From: Paraburkholderia ultramafica
GTDB lineage: Bacteria; Pseudomonadota; Gammaproteobacteria; Burkholderiales; Burkholderiaceae
NCBI RefSeq assembly: GCF_902859915.1
Contig: NZ_CADIKK010000039.1
Location: forward strand, 1 to 64,000
Direction: 5' to 3'
Length of the DNA: 64,000 nt
Shown: piece by piece, positions 25,118 through 34,074 of the stretch
Layout: every line of letters starts with the position of its first letter
Position numbering within the stretch: the first letter of the stretch is position 1
Position numbers and translations under genes: made by a program
The notes under the pieces: generated by a model
Databases searched by the model: none
What the model saw: only the letters and a program-made list of their open reading frames with translations
Told to the model about the DNA's origin: nothing

Positions 25118-25948
25118 CTAGTGGCTCGCGCGCGGCGGGAGCAGGACGCGTTTGACTCGCTGGAGCGCGCGGTACGGCATCACCAGATGCAGCAGATTTT
25201 TCGCGAGGCCGAGCCAGTCGTACGGATTGGCGGCGTTGAAATAGCGCAGTTGCAGACGCAGCGTCGAAGTCACCTGGCGGCGCCGTTTGGTCGCGCTGAT
25301 ACCACCTTCGTTCAGTTCGTAGTAGAGCCCGAGCTCCGGCAGGTTCGCGCAGTCGTAGCGCTCCATCAGACGCACGAACAGATCGAGGTCTTCGGCGGAA
25401 CGATACGCGGCGCGATAGTTGCCGACCGCGCGCACCGCGTCGATGCGCAGCATCATCGAAGGATGCGCGAGGCATGAGCGGAAAAACCGCAAGCGGCGGA
25501 TCGCATCGGGCTCGGCGGGAGGCTTCAGCATGAAGAGCGGCTCGCCCGCGCGCGTGACGACCTGGGTCCACATGCCGAGGCCGGCCACCTGCGGATGCAA
25601 CTCCATGAACCGGCGTTGCTTCGCGAGTCGTTGCGGCACGCTGCGGTCGCCCGCATCGATTCGCGCGGCAAAGCGAAAGCCGCGCTGCGCGAGCGCATCG
25701 ATGCCGGTTTGCAGCGCGCGCTCGATGCCGCCGTTCTGCGGCATGCGCAGCACGTCGATCTTCAGGTTGGCGAGCGCCGGCGCGACGATCGGTGGCGTGC
25801 TGCCGTCGTCGACGATCAGGACGTGCACCAGCGCAGTTTCGCTGAACGACGCGAGCGTCAGATCGACATCGGCCTGGCCGTTGTACGCGGGCATCAGCAC
25901 CGCGACGTCGTCGAGTGAAATCTGCGCGGCGGCGGATGAGTTCGTCAT
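25118..25948 (-). CDS. Glycosyltransferase GT2
   Basis: The 276-residue GT-A enzyme has the family-2 opening VAVLMPAYNGQAD, VLIVDDGSTPP with the nucleotide-binding Asp, and FAARIDAGD as the metal-site motif. SAEDLDLFVRL supplies the likely catalytic Asp region. Its ATG overlaps the stop of the flippase gene (ATGA), so the two are translationally coupled. It probably adds a sugar to a lipid-linked glycan. A truncated duplicate lies at 15042-15298. Confidence 0.9.
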   Translation of the reverse strand: MTNSSAAAQISLDDVAVLMPAYNGQADVDLTLASFSETALVHVLIVDDGSTPPIVAPALANLKIDVLRMPQNGGIERALQTGIDALAQRGFRFAARIDAGDRSVPQRLAKQRRFMELHPQVAGLGMWTQVVTRAGEPLFMLKPPAEPDAIRRLRFFRSCLAHPSMMLRIDAVRAVGNYRAAYRSAEDLDLFVRLMERYDCANLPELGLYYELNEGGISATKRRRQVTSTLRLQLRYFNAANPYDWLGLAKNLLHLVMPYRALQRVKRVLLPPRASH

Positions 25949-27207
25949 GGGCGCAATTTGAAACGAATGTAATAAAGATTAACCGACGCAGCCGCCAGAT
26001 AGCCGGCCGAGAGGCCCACCAGCGCGCCATAGGCGCCAAGCCGGGGAATCGCCAGCAGATTGACTGCGAACGCGACGGCCAGCGCCAGCAGCCACTTCGC
26101 GAGCAACACGAATTTGGCCTGATACTTCAGCACAATCAGATTGCCGATCGCTTCGATGCCGGCGGGCACCGACAGCCACACGGCCCAGCGGAAGATCCCG
26201 ATTGCGCCTTCGAAGTCCGGCCCGAACACGCGCCGAATGATCAGAGCGGCCAGCAGGTCCAGCACGAGCGCGCCGCTCACCATCAACGCGGCGGTCATCG
26301 CGGTGAGCCGCCACATATTGCGGCGCAGTTGCGCGGCGTCCTGCACACGGTAGACGAACGCGGGCGCAATGGTCTGCGCGAGCATCAGCGCGAGCGTGAT
26401 CCAGTTTTCGTTCAACTGCTGGGCGGCGGAATAGCGGCCGAGGTCGGCGAACGAAATCGCCCGTTCGAGCATCAGCCGGTCCAGTTTCAGAAACAGATAC
26501 ATACAGATCAGGCCGAGCCAGAACACCGTGCCCGCGCTCGCGAAATGCTTGAAGAGCGAACGGTCGACCCGCCAGCCGAGCCGGCCGCCATGCCGGCGCA
26601 TGAAGTAGATCAGCAGCACCGCGCCGATCGCCGCGGATTCGAGCGCCCACAGCCAGCCGAAGCGTGCGGGCGTGGCCGCCGCGCGCACCAGCAGATAGAC
26701 GCAGCCGGCCTTGAGCACGGCGGTGCTCATGCTGGTGAGCAACTGCGGCTTGCTGTATGTCATGCTTTGCAGCCACGCGTTGATCACGCCGACGAACGGC
26801 TCGCGAAACAGCATGGTCACCGCGAGCCCCGCGAGCATCGCGCCGACCAGCGGTTCGAAGACATGCAGCGCGATGCCGAGCCACGTAAGCAGCAACGCCG
26901 CGACGGATACCGAGAGACGCAACGCGAACGCGCTGCCGAGTACGGTGCCGAGTTGCGCGGGCGGCCGGCCGACGATGGTGGGCACCAGGATTTCCGCGCC
27001 GCAGACCCAGGTGATCGGCGAGAGCACCAGCAGCAGCGTGTTCGCGTATTGCCATTTGCCGAAGGTGTCCGGCCCGAAGTAACGCGCCAGCATGCCGCTG
27101 ATCACGATCGCCACGCCGATCTGCGTGAGCCGTTCGAGCCCGAGCCAGACGATATTCGTGAAGGCCCGCGTGACGTCCGGATTGGCGAAGCGTTTGAGCG
27201 TCAGCAT
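25945..27207 (-). CDS. Polysaccharide/O-antigen flippase, second in window
   Basis: About 420 residues with some 12 hydrophobic segments, for example IGVAIVISGMLARYFG, which is typical of the start of Wzx-type exporters, and FGKWQYANTLLLVLSPI. I start it at ATG 27207 (MLTLKRFANPDV); the frame is open to 27270 without better support. It heads the leftward flippase-GT2-GT4-galE group and would flip the glycan made by these enzymes. It is unrelated in detail to the flippase at 11365. Confidence 0.85.
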   Translation of the reverse strand: MLTLKRFANPDVTRAFTNIVWLGLERLTQIGVAIVISGMLARYFGPDTFGKWQYANTLLLVLSPITWVCGAEILVPTIVGRPPAQLGTVLGSAFALRLSVSVAALLLTWLGIALHVFEPLVGAMLAGLAVTMLFREPFVGVINAWLQSMTYSKPQLLTSMSTAVLKAGCVYLLVRAAATPARFGWLWALESAAIGAVLLIYFMRRHGGRLGWRVDRSLFKHFASAGTVFWLGLICMYLFLKLDRLMLERAISFADLGRYSAAQQLNENWITLALMLAQTIAPAFVYRVQDAAQLRRNMWRLTAMTAALMVSGALVLDLLAALIIRRVFGPDFEGAIGIFRWAVWLSVPAGIEAIGNLIVLKYQAKFVLLAKWLLALAVAFAVNLLAIPRLGAYGALVGLSAGYLAAASVNLYYIRFKLRP

Positions 27208-27486
27208 CCGGTCGCCGCTCGCCGGTCCGCGTGTGTGAAGTGCTCGGCGGCACCGTGCGCGTTTGCCCACCCGGCCGACTGTCGCGGCAACGTAACAAAT
27301 GGAGGGCGTCTAGGCATTAGAATGGCGTTGTTCAGGCTGGTCAGAAGAACGCAATTATAAGTTGGAACCGGATCGCTTCCGGCAAGGGCGCACCACAGCG
27401 TTTCACCGCTACGTTTTAACGCTGGTTTTACCGATTGGTCATCGGTGCGCCGGTCAAAATTTTCCATTGCACGCAAGTGAGCCAAC

Positions 27487-28881
27487 ATGATCTCCAAATC
27501 CATTTTCAAGGCGTATGACATTCGCGGCGTAATCGGCAAGACGCTCGACACCGATGCCGCACGGTCCATCGGCCGTGCATTCGGCAGTGAGGTGCGGGCG
27601 CAAGGCGGCGACGCGGTGGTGGTCGCGCGCGACGGACGCCTGTCGGGTCCCGAGCTGATTCAGGCACTGTCGGACGGTCTGCGTGCGGCCGGCGTCGACG
27701 TGGTCGACGTCGGTATGGTGCCCACTCCGGTCGGCTACTTCGCAGCCAGCGTGCCGTTGCAGCTCGCGAGCGGCGAACGCCATGTCGATTCGTGCATCGT
27801 CGTGACAGGCAGCCACAATCCGCCTGACTACAACGGCTTCAAGATGGTCCTGCGCGGCGCGGCCATCTACGGCGAACAGATCCTCGCGCTGCATCAGCGC
27901 ATCGTCGACGAGAACTTCAGCGACGGCAGCGGCACGTACACCGAGTACGATATCGCCGACGCGTATCTCGAGCGCATCGCCAGCGACGTCAAGCTCGCGC
28001 GCCCGATCAAGATCGTGGTCGATACCGGCAACGGCGTCGCCGGCGGCCTCGCGCCGAAGCTGTTCAAGAAGCTCGGCTGCGAGCTGGTCGAACTGTTCAC
28101 CGAGATCGACGGCAACTTCCCGAACCATCACCCGGACCCGGCTCACCCGGAAAACCTGCAGGACGTGATTCGCGCGCTGAAGGAAACGGATGCGGAAATC
28201 GGCTTCGCGTTCGACGGCGACGGCGACCGCCTGGGCGTCGTCACGAAGGACGGCCAGATCATCTATCCGGACCGCCAGCTGATGCTGTTCGCTGAGGAAG
28301 TGCTGTCGCGCAACAAGGGCGCGCAGATCATTTACGACGTGAAGTGCACGCGCAATCTCGCGAAGTGGGTGAAGGACAAGGGCGGCGAACCGTTGATGTG
28401 GAAGACCGGCCACTCGCTCGTGAAGGCGAAGCTGCGTGAAACCGGCGCGCCGCTGGCCGGCGAAATGAGCGGCCACGTGTTTTTCAAGGACCGCTGGTAC
28501 GGTTTCGACGACGGCCTGTACACAGGAGCGCGTCTGCTCGAAATTCTCACGCGCGTGGCCGATCCGAGCCAGCTGCTGAACTCGCTGCCGAACTCGAACT
28601 CCACGCCGGAGCTGCAGCTGAAGCTCGAAGAAGGCGAGAACTTCGAACTGATCGCGCGTTTGCAGCAGAACGCGAAGTTCACCGGCGCGGACGACGTCGT
28701 GAAGATCGACGGCCTGCGCGTCGAGTATCCGGACGGCTTCGGTCTCGCGCGTTCGTCGAACACCACGCCGGTGGTGGTGATGCGCTTCGAAGCCGATAGC
28801 GACGCGGCGCTCAAACGCATTCAGGAAGACTTTCGTCGCGTGATCCTCGCCGAGAAGGCCGATGCGAAACTGCCGTTCTAA
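27487..28881 (+). CDS. manB: Phosphomannomutase/phosphoglucomutase
   Basis: The 464-residue alpha-D-phosphohexomutase has the active-site phosphoserine in TGSHNPPDYNG (S108), the metal loop DGDGDR (about 243-248) and the sugar loop GEMSGH. It interconverts hexose 1- and 6-phosphates and supplies GDP-mannose or UDP-glucose precursors for the glycan and LPS genes on both sides. The length fits the AlgC/ManB class. It is monocistronic: it diverges from the flippase operon and is followed by a strong terminator. Confidence 0.93.
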   Translation: MISKSIFKAYDIRGVIGKTLDTDAARSIGRAFGSEVRAQGGDAVVVARDGRLSGPELIQALSDGLRAAGVDVVDVGMVPTPVGYFAASVPLQLASGERHVDSCIVVTGSHNPPDYNGFKMVLRGAAIYGEQILALHQRIVDENFSDGSGTYTEYDIADAYLERIASDVKLARPIKIVVDTGNGVAGGLAPKLFKKLGCELVELFTEIDGNFPNHHPDPAHPENLQDVIRALKETDAEIGFAFDGDGDRLGVVTKDGQIIYPDRQLMLFAEEVLSRNKGAQIIYDVKCTRNLAKWVKDKGGEPLMWKTGHSLVKAKLRETGAPLAGEMSGHVFFKDRWYGFDDGLYTGARLLEILTRVADPSQLLNSLPNSNSTPELQLKLEEGENFELIARLQQNAKFTGADDVVKIDGLRVEYPDGFGLARSSNTTPVVVMRFEADSDAALKRIQEDFRRVILAEKADAKLPF

Positions 28882-28942
28882 AGGCTGAGGCGGCGGCGCG
28901 GTTCGACCCGTTTCGGGTCGTTTCGAATCGCCGCCGTCGTAG

Positions 28943-28980
28943 AACGCGGCGCGGGTTTCACTTACCGCGCCGCGTTTTTT
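28943..28980 (+). terminator. Rho-independent terminator after the mutase gene
   Basis: AACGCGGCGCGG (28943-28954) pairs with CCGCGCCGCGTT (28965-28976), followed by a run of T to 28980. This is a textbook intrinsic terminator 60 bases after the stop. Confidence 0.93.
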
Positions 28981-29021
28981 CATGTCATTTACATGTGACG
29001 CGCTAAAATCGCGGTCCTCTC

Positions 29022-29187
29022 GTGAGAAGACGCCGGGCCGTCCCAAGTCTTCTCACCCCCCTCGGGGGGCCTGGCGCGTAGCGACAGGTTTTGGGGGCGC
29101 TTTTACTAAGACGCCGGGCCGTCCCAAGTCTTCTCACCCCCCTCGGGGGCCTGGCGCGTAGCGACAGGTTTGGGGGCTCTCTTAACG
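29022..29187. repeat. Tandem pair of about 81-bp repeats with internal palindromes
   Basis: Two units are 81 bases apart (ACGCCGGGCC at 29030 and 29111), each continuing through CTTCTCACCCCCCTCGGGGG and GGCGCGTAGCGACAGG. The first unit contains the perfect stem GTGAGAAGAC (29022-29031)/GTCTTCTCAC (29047-29056) and both contain a C-run/G-run stem. The second unit has lost part of its left arm. It resembles REP-like intergenic repeats. No gene lies between 28882 and 29220. Confidence 0.8.
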
Positions 29188-29220
29188 CATCTTCGGGCCG
29201 GATAGCCGGTTTTCCCACTC

Positions 29221-30222
29221 TTGAGCGTGCAAAAGATACTGATCGTGCGGGTGTCGTCATTGGGCGACGTCGTTCACAACATGCCGGTGATCGCCGACAT
29301 CCGACGCCGCCATCCCGATGCCCTGATCGACTGGCTCGTCGAAGAAAGCTTCGTGGGGCTCGTGCAACTGGTGACGGGCGTGCGGCGGGCCATACCGGTG
29401 TCGCTGCGGCGCTGGCGCAAGCGCATCCTGTCGGTCGACAACTGGCGCGAGATCGGCGCGTTCCGGCGCGCGCTCGCCGCCGAGAACTATGATCTCGTGA
29501 TCGACTGCCAGGGGCTCATCAAGACCGCATGGGTCGCAAGCATGGCGCGCGGGCCGCTGGTCGGCCTCGCGAACCGCACCGACGGCGCGGGCTTCGAATG
29601 GCCGGTGCGCTTCTTCTACGGCAAGCGCGTGCCGATCGAGCCGCGCACCCACGTGGTCGAACGCACGCGGCAACTGGTCGCCGCGGCGCTGAACGACCCG
29701 CCGCCGCAACCCACCGACGACATCGACTTCGGCCTCGACACCGGGCGCGCGGCGCTGGCTTTGTCGGAAGCGAATCTGAACCTGCCGGTGCCGTACGTGG
29801 TGTTCGTGCACGCGACTTCGCGCGCCGACAAGCAATGGCCCGATAGCGCGTGGATCGAGCTGGGGCAGTCGCTGGTGCGGCGCGGCGCGTCGATCGTGCT
29901 GCCGTGGGGCAGCGACGCCGAGCGCACGACCAGCGAGCGTCTCGCGAAGGAATTCGGCGCGGCCGCGATCGTGCCGCCGAAGCTGTCGTTGCCCGCGGTG
30001 GTCGGCCTGATCGAAGGCGCGGCCGCGACGGTTGGCGTTGACACAGGTCTAGTCCACATTGCGGCGGCGCTGAAGCGGCCCACGGTCGAGTTGTACAATT
30101 TCTCGACGGCGTGGCGCACCGGCGGCTACTGGTCGCCGAACGTCGTCAATCTCGGCTCGGCCGGACAGCCGCCCACGCTGCAACAGGTCAAGTCGGCACT
30201 GGCCGGTTTCGGCCTGCTGTAA
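29221..30222 (+). CDS. waaC: LPS heptosyltransferase I
   Basis: The 333-residue GT9 enzyme opens with ILIVRVSSLGDVVHNMP, the hallmark of heptosyltransferases. GVDTGLVHIAAALKRPTVELY lies near the C-terminus, where GVDTGL..HxAAA forms the ADP-heptose site. It adds the first heptose to Kdo2-lipid A. The start is TTG 29221; GTG 29227 is an alternative. It lies 48 bases before the Kdo hydroxylase gene, and all three core genes run rightward. Confidence 0.93.
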   Translation: MSVQKILIVRVSSLGDVVHNMPVIADIRRRHPDALIDWLVEESFVGLVQLVTGVRRAIPVSLRRWRKRILSVDNWREIGAFRRALAAENYDLVIDCQGLIKTAWVASMARGPLVGLANRTDGAGFEWPVRFFYGKRVPIEPRTHVVERTRQLVAAALNDPPPQPTDDIDFGLDTGRAALALSEANLNLPVPYVVFVHATSRADKQWPDSAWIELGQSLVRRGASIVLPWGSDAERTTSERLAKEFGAAAIVPPKLSLPAVVGLIEGAAATVGVDTGLVHIAAALKRPTVELYNFSTAWRTGGYWSPNVVNLGSAGQPPTLQQVKSALAGFGLL

Positions 30223-30270
30223 CCCGTCGGTGCGCTTCGCCTTGCGCACCCTCCGTTCTCAAGGGCGACC

Positions 30271-31155
30271 ATGAACGAAACCCAGATCATCGAAGTAGCG
30301 AGCGCCGACTGGCACGCACGCAACCTGTCCGTGCCGCGCGAGACGCTGCTCGCCGGCGTCGAACGCGGCAAGGTGCTGTACTTCCCGAACCTGCGCTTCG
30401 CGATCGAAGGCGGCGAACAGGCGCTGCTCAATCCCGCGCTCGCCGATCCGAGCCGCAAGAACATCAGCCTCGAACCCAACGGCGGCGCGTTGCACGGCGT
30501 GGCCGGCGACGCCGTCACGCAATCGGCGGTGCGCGCGTTGATCGCGCGTTATCAGACCAATGCGCGCACGCTGGTCGACGGGCTCTTTCCCGAATACAAC
30601 GGCAAGCTGCGGGTCGCGCCAACCAGCTTGCGGCTGCATCAGGTGGAAACGCGCGAAACCTCGTGGCGTAAAGACGATAGCCGTCTGCACGTCGACGCGT
30701 TCCCGTCGCGGCCGAACTACGGCGAGCGCATTCTGCGCGTGTTCACCAACGTCAACCCGCATGGGGCGCCGCGCGTGTGGCGCGTCGGCGAACCGTTCGA
30801 GGACATGGCGCGCCGCTTCCTGCCGCGCATCAAGCCGCAGATGCCGGGTTCGGCATGGCTGCTGAATCTGCTGCACGTGACCAAGTCGCCGCGCAGCGAG
30901 TACGACCATCTGATGCTGAATCTACACGACGGCATGAAGGCCGATCTCGACTATCAGAAGTCGAGCCCGCAGGAGACCATGCCGTTCCCGCCGGGCTGCG
31001 TGTGGGTGTGTTTCTCCGACCAGACCTCGCACGCGGTGATGTCCGGCCAGTTCATGCTGGAGCAGACTTTCTTCCTGCCGGTCAAGGCGATGGCGCAGCC
31101 CGAATGCGCGCCGCTCGGCATTCTCGAGCGCCTGAAGGGCAGGGCGCTGGTTTGA
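30271..31155 (+). CDS. kdoO: Kdo 3-hydroxylase (KdoO family)
   Basis: The 294-residue protein matches the Fe(II)/alpha-ketoglutarate-dependent oxygenases that hydroxylate Kdo in Burkholderia and Yersinia lipid A-core to give Ko. The iron site is visible as H140-V-D142 in SRLHVDAFPSRPN, with the distal His near 253 in DQTSHAVMSGQ. A further conserved segment is RIKPQMPGSAWLLNLLHV. It sits between waaC and waaA, a placement that supports action on the inner core. The ATG follows a weak AAGGGCG stretch. Confidence 0.9.
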   Translation: MNETQIIEVASADWHARNLSVPRETLLAGVERGKVLYFPNLRFAIEGGEQALLNPALADPSRKNISLEPNGGALHGVAGDAVTQSAVRALIARYQTNARTLVDGLFPEYNGKLRVAPTSLRLHQVETRETSWRKDDSRLHVDAFPSRPNYGERILRVFTNVNPHGAPRVWRVGEPFEDMARRFLPRIKPQMPGSAWLLNLLHVTKSPRSEYDHLMLNLHDGMKADLDYQKSSPQETMPFPPGCVWVCFSDQTSHAVMSGQFMLEQTFFLPVKAMAQPECAPLGILERLKGRALV

Positions 31156-31231
31156 GCGCCGCGCTCTTTCTGATGGTTTTGCGACGCGTGGCGGCTCATG
31201 CGCCGAAGCACGCGAAGCACGCGGAGTGCCG

Positions 31232-32545
31232 ATGCTGAGGGCGATTTATAACGCGCTCTGGTGGCTGATCGCGCCGCTTGCGGTGCTGCGTCTGCTGATT
31301 CGTTCGCGCAAGGAGCGCGGCTACCGCGAGCATCTCGGCGAGCGCTTCGGATACTCGCGCGGGCGCTTGCCTGAAGACAACGGGCCGCTGATCTGGGTGC
31401 ACGCGGTGTCGGTCGGCGAGACGCGTGCCGCGCAGCCGCTGATCGACGCGCTGATGAAGGCGCGTCCCGACGCGCGCATTCTGTTGACCCACATGACGCC
31501 GAGCGGCCGCGCGACCGGCACGGAGGTTTTCGGCGACCGTGTGTTGCGCAGCTACTTGCCGTACGACATGCCGCATGCAGTGCGGCGCTTCTTGCGCGCG
31601 TGGCGGCCGTCGCTTGGTCTGGTGATGGAAACCGAAGTGTGGCCGACGCTGATCGACGAATGCCGTCGCGCGGATGTGCCGCTCGTGCTGACCAATGCGC
31701 GGATGTCGGCGCGCTCGTACAAGCGCGCGGCCAAATTCGGCGGCGCGACCAAAGACGTGTTCGGCGGGTTTGCGCGCGTGCTGGCGCAGAGTCCGTCGGA
31801 TGCCGAGCGGCTCACCGCGCTCGGCGCGCGCAACGTCGCGGTGCTCGGCAATCTGAAGTTCGACATGAGCACGCCGCCGGAACTGGCGGCGCGCGGTCAC
31901 GCGTGGCGCGCGGCGATCGGCACGCGGCCGGTGTGGGTCGCGGCGAGCACGCGCGAGGGTGAAGAGGCATTGGTGCTGCAAGCGTTCGCGGCGCTTGAGG
32001 TCGAGGCCGCGCTGCTGATTCTGGTGCCGCGTCATCCGCAACGGTTCAACGAAGTGGCGGCATTGGTCGAGAAGGCCGGGCTGCGGCTCGAGCGGCGTTC
32101 GAACTGGGCGCCGGATGCGAAAGTGGCGTCCGCGGCCACGAGCGGCGGCGTGCCGGCGTTGCCTGCCGGCGTGAACGTGCTGCTGGGCGATTCGATGGGC
32201 GAATTGGGCGCTTACTATGCCACCGCGGATCTGGCGTTTATCGGCGGCAGTTTGCTGCCGCTCGGCGGGCAGAATCTGATCGAGGCGTGCGCGGTCGGTG
32301 TGCCGGTGCTGATCGGGCCGCATGTGTTCAATTTCACGCAGGCCACGGCGGATGCGGTGGCGGCAGGCGCCGCGTTGCAGGTGCAAGATCCGGCTGAGCT
32401 CGCGCGTGCTTTGCGCGAACTATTCGGCGACAAGCCGCGGCGGCTGGCGATGGGCGGCGCGGCTGCCGCATTCGCCGCGCGTCATCGTGGCGCGACGGCG
32501 CGGACGGTGGACGTGTTGATGGCGGTGTTGCCGGAGTCTGAGTGA
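31232..32545 (+). CDS. waaA: Kdo transferase WaaA
   Basis: The 437-residue GT30 enzyme transfers Kdo from CMP-Kdo to the lipid A precursor at the inner membrane. It starts with a hydrophobic anchor (YNALWWLIAPLAVLRLL). Then come GERFGY and HAVSVGETRAAQPLI with the catalytic-Glu region, and in the C-terminal half FIGGSLLPLGGQNLIEACA. ATG 31232 is preferred because GGAG lies five bases upstream; the frame opens at GTG 31226. It completes the waaC-kdoO-waaA group. Confidence 0.94.
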   Translation: MLRAIYNALWWLIAPLAVLRLLIRSRKERGYREHLGERFGYSRGRLPEDNGPLIWVHAVSVGETRAAQPLIDALMKARPDARILLTHMTPSGRATGTEVFGDRVLRSYLPYDMPHAVRRFLRAWRPSLGLVMETEVWPTLIDECRRADVPLVLTNARMSARSYKRAAKFGGATKDVFGGFARVLAQSPSDAERLTALGARNVAVLGNLKFDMSTPPELAARGHAWRAAIGTRPVWVAASTREGEEALVLQAFAALEVEAALLILVPRHPQRFNEVAALVEKAGLRLERRSNWAPDAKVASAATSGGVPALPAGVNVLLGDSMGELGAYYATADLAFIGGSLLPLGGQNLIEACAVGVPVLIGPHVFNFTQATADAVAAGAALQVQDPAELARALRELFGDKPRRLAMGGAAAAFAARHRGATARTVDVLMAVLPESE

Positions 32546-32664
32546 GTGCTGTGAAATGCGGAGCGTGGCGCATCGCTTCGCTCATCGATAATTAATATAT
32601 TCTGCGAAGATTGGGCTTGTGAATCCCCGGCCCTGTGACTTGAACCGCTCTCTCACCGCCTGCG

Positions 32665-33414
32665 ATGACGCTTTTCACCGACCTTGGCTTTCAATGGGAC
32701 CGCGCCGCGATTCCACAAGACATCCCGATCCATTCGATCAAACGGGCGTGCTTCCGCTTTCATCGAATGTTGCCGGAATTCGTGTGGGATGCGAGTGTGC
32801 TCGAAGGGAATCCTTTTACGTTTCCCGAAGTGAAGACGCTGCTCGACGGCGTCACTGTTGGTGGTCGGAAAATTTCCGATCAGGAGCAAATCCTGAACCT
32901 CGCGGAGAGTTCGAAGCGTTTGCTGGCGATTGTGCAGAATGGGCGATTTGCACTCGATAAAACCACGTTCTGCGACCTGCATCGCCTCGTTGCGCGTAAC
33001 GAGGCTCTCGAGTGGGGCGTCTTCCGTGGAGAAGGAGAGGAGACGCGATACACACCTGACGTCGCATTGGGCGAGGCAGGACGCTATACGCCGCTACCAA
33101 CCTTACCTGGGGCGCCGGAACTCAACCAGGTCTTTAACGCAGGTACCCGCGCGCTTGCGGAGCAGGTTTCGAATGCCTTCGAACGCGGCTGCGCGTTCTT
33201 CCTGTTCGGCGCGTTGCAGCAGTTCTTCTTCGATGGGAATAAACGTACGTCACGTTTCATGATGAACGGCGTACTGATGGCAAACGGTATCGATGCGATC
33301 AGTGTCCCGGCACAGCGCGCGGCCGACTTCAACGAAAAGATGGTGCGCTTCTATCTGTCGAAAGACGCGACGGAGATGATGGCATTCCTGGTTGAATGCC
33401 ATCCGGGGGAGTAA
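32665..33414 (+). CDS. Fic-domain protein with Gln in place of the catalytic His
   Basis: The 249-residue protein has the Fic fold core. The active loop reads Q186-FFFDGNKRTSR, where the consensus is HxFx(D/E)GNxRxxR, so the His needed for AMP transfer is replaced by Gln while the anion-binding GN and both Arg remain. An N-terminal ASVLEGN (43-49) matches the inhibitory-helix motif with its conserved Glu, as in class II Fic proteins. AMP transfer is therefore doubtful; it may be inactive, bind nucleotide only, or use other chemistry. It is a single gene, convergent with ureG four bases away. Confidence 0.85.
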   Translation: MTLFTDLGFQWDRAAIPQDIPIHSIKRACFRFHRMLPEFVWDASVLEGNPFTFPEVKTLLDGVTVGGRKISDQEQILNLAESSKRLLAIVQNGRFALDKTTFCDLHRLVARNEALEWGVFRGEGEETRYTPDVALGEAGRYTPLPTLPGAPELNQVFNAGTRALAEQVSNAFERGCAFFLFGALQQFFFDGNKRTSRFMMNGVLMANGIDAISVPAQRAADFNEKMVRFYLSKDATEMMAFLVECHPGE

Positions 33415-33418
33415 AGCA

Positions 33419-34063
33419 TCAAACCTTCAACAACCCCTTCTTCTCGATAAACCTCACCACCTCATCCAACCCGTCGAGCGCCTTCAGATTGCACATCACA
33501 AAGGGCCGCTCTCCGCGCATCTTTTTCGCATCCGCAGCCATCACGTCGAGATTCGCGCCGACCATCGGCGCGAGGTCCGTCTTGTTGATCACCAGCAGAT
33601 CCGATTTCGTAATGCCGGGCCCGCCTTTGCGCGGAATCTTCTCGCCGCCCGCCACGTCGATCACGTAGATGGTCAGGTCCGACAGTTCCGGACTGAACGT
33701 CGCCGCGAGATTGTCGCCGCCCGATTCGATGAACACGATATCGGCGTCGGGAAAGCGCGTCAGCATGCGGTCGACGGCTTCGAGATTGATCGACGCGTCT
33801 TCGCGGATCGCCGTATGCGGGCAGCCGCCCGTCTCGACGCCCATGATCCGCTCGGCCGGCAACGCGCCCGCCACGGTCAACAGACGCTGGTCTTCTTTCG
33901 TATAGATGTCGTTGGTGATCGCGACGAGGTCGTACTGTTCGCGCATCGCCTTGCAGAGCATTTCGAGCAGTGTGGTCTTGCCGGAGCCGACCGGGCCGCC
34001 GACGCCCACGCGCAGCGGCGGCAGTTTCTTCGTGCGCAGGGCGGGATGATGAGGTGCGTTCAT
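33419..34063 (-). CDS. ureG: Urease accessory GTPase UreG
   Basis: The 214-residue SIMIBI-class GTPase has P-loop GPVGSGKTT, switch ITNDIYTKED, the metal-binding GCPHTAIRED and NKTDLAP. It couples GTP hydrolysis to nickel delivery into UreC in the UreDFG complex. It is the last gene of the leftward urea block, 11 bases after ureF. Confidence 0.96.
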   Translation of the reverse strand: MNAPHHPALRTKKLPPLRVGVGGPVGSGKTTLLEMLCKAMREQYDLVAITNDIYTKEDQRLLTVAGALPAERIMGVETGGCPHTAIREDASINLEAVDRMLTRFPDADIVFIESGGDNLAATFSPELSDLTIYVIDVAGGEKIPRKGGPGITKSDLLVINKTDLAPMVGANLDVMAADAKKMRGERPFVMCNLKALDGLDEVVRFIEKKGLLKV

Positions 34064-34074
34064 GATGGATCGAT

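Noticed and set aside
27454..29046. 530-codon frame opposite the mutase gene
   Set aside because: Antisense shadow of the phosphohexomutase gene; no recognisable domain, and it would run through the intrinsic terminator.
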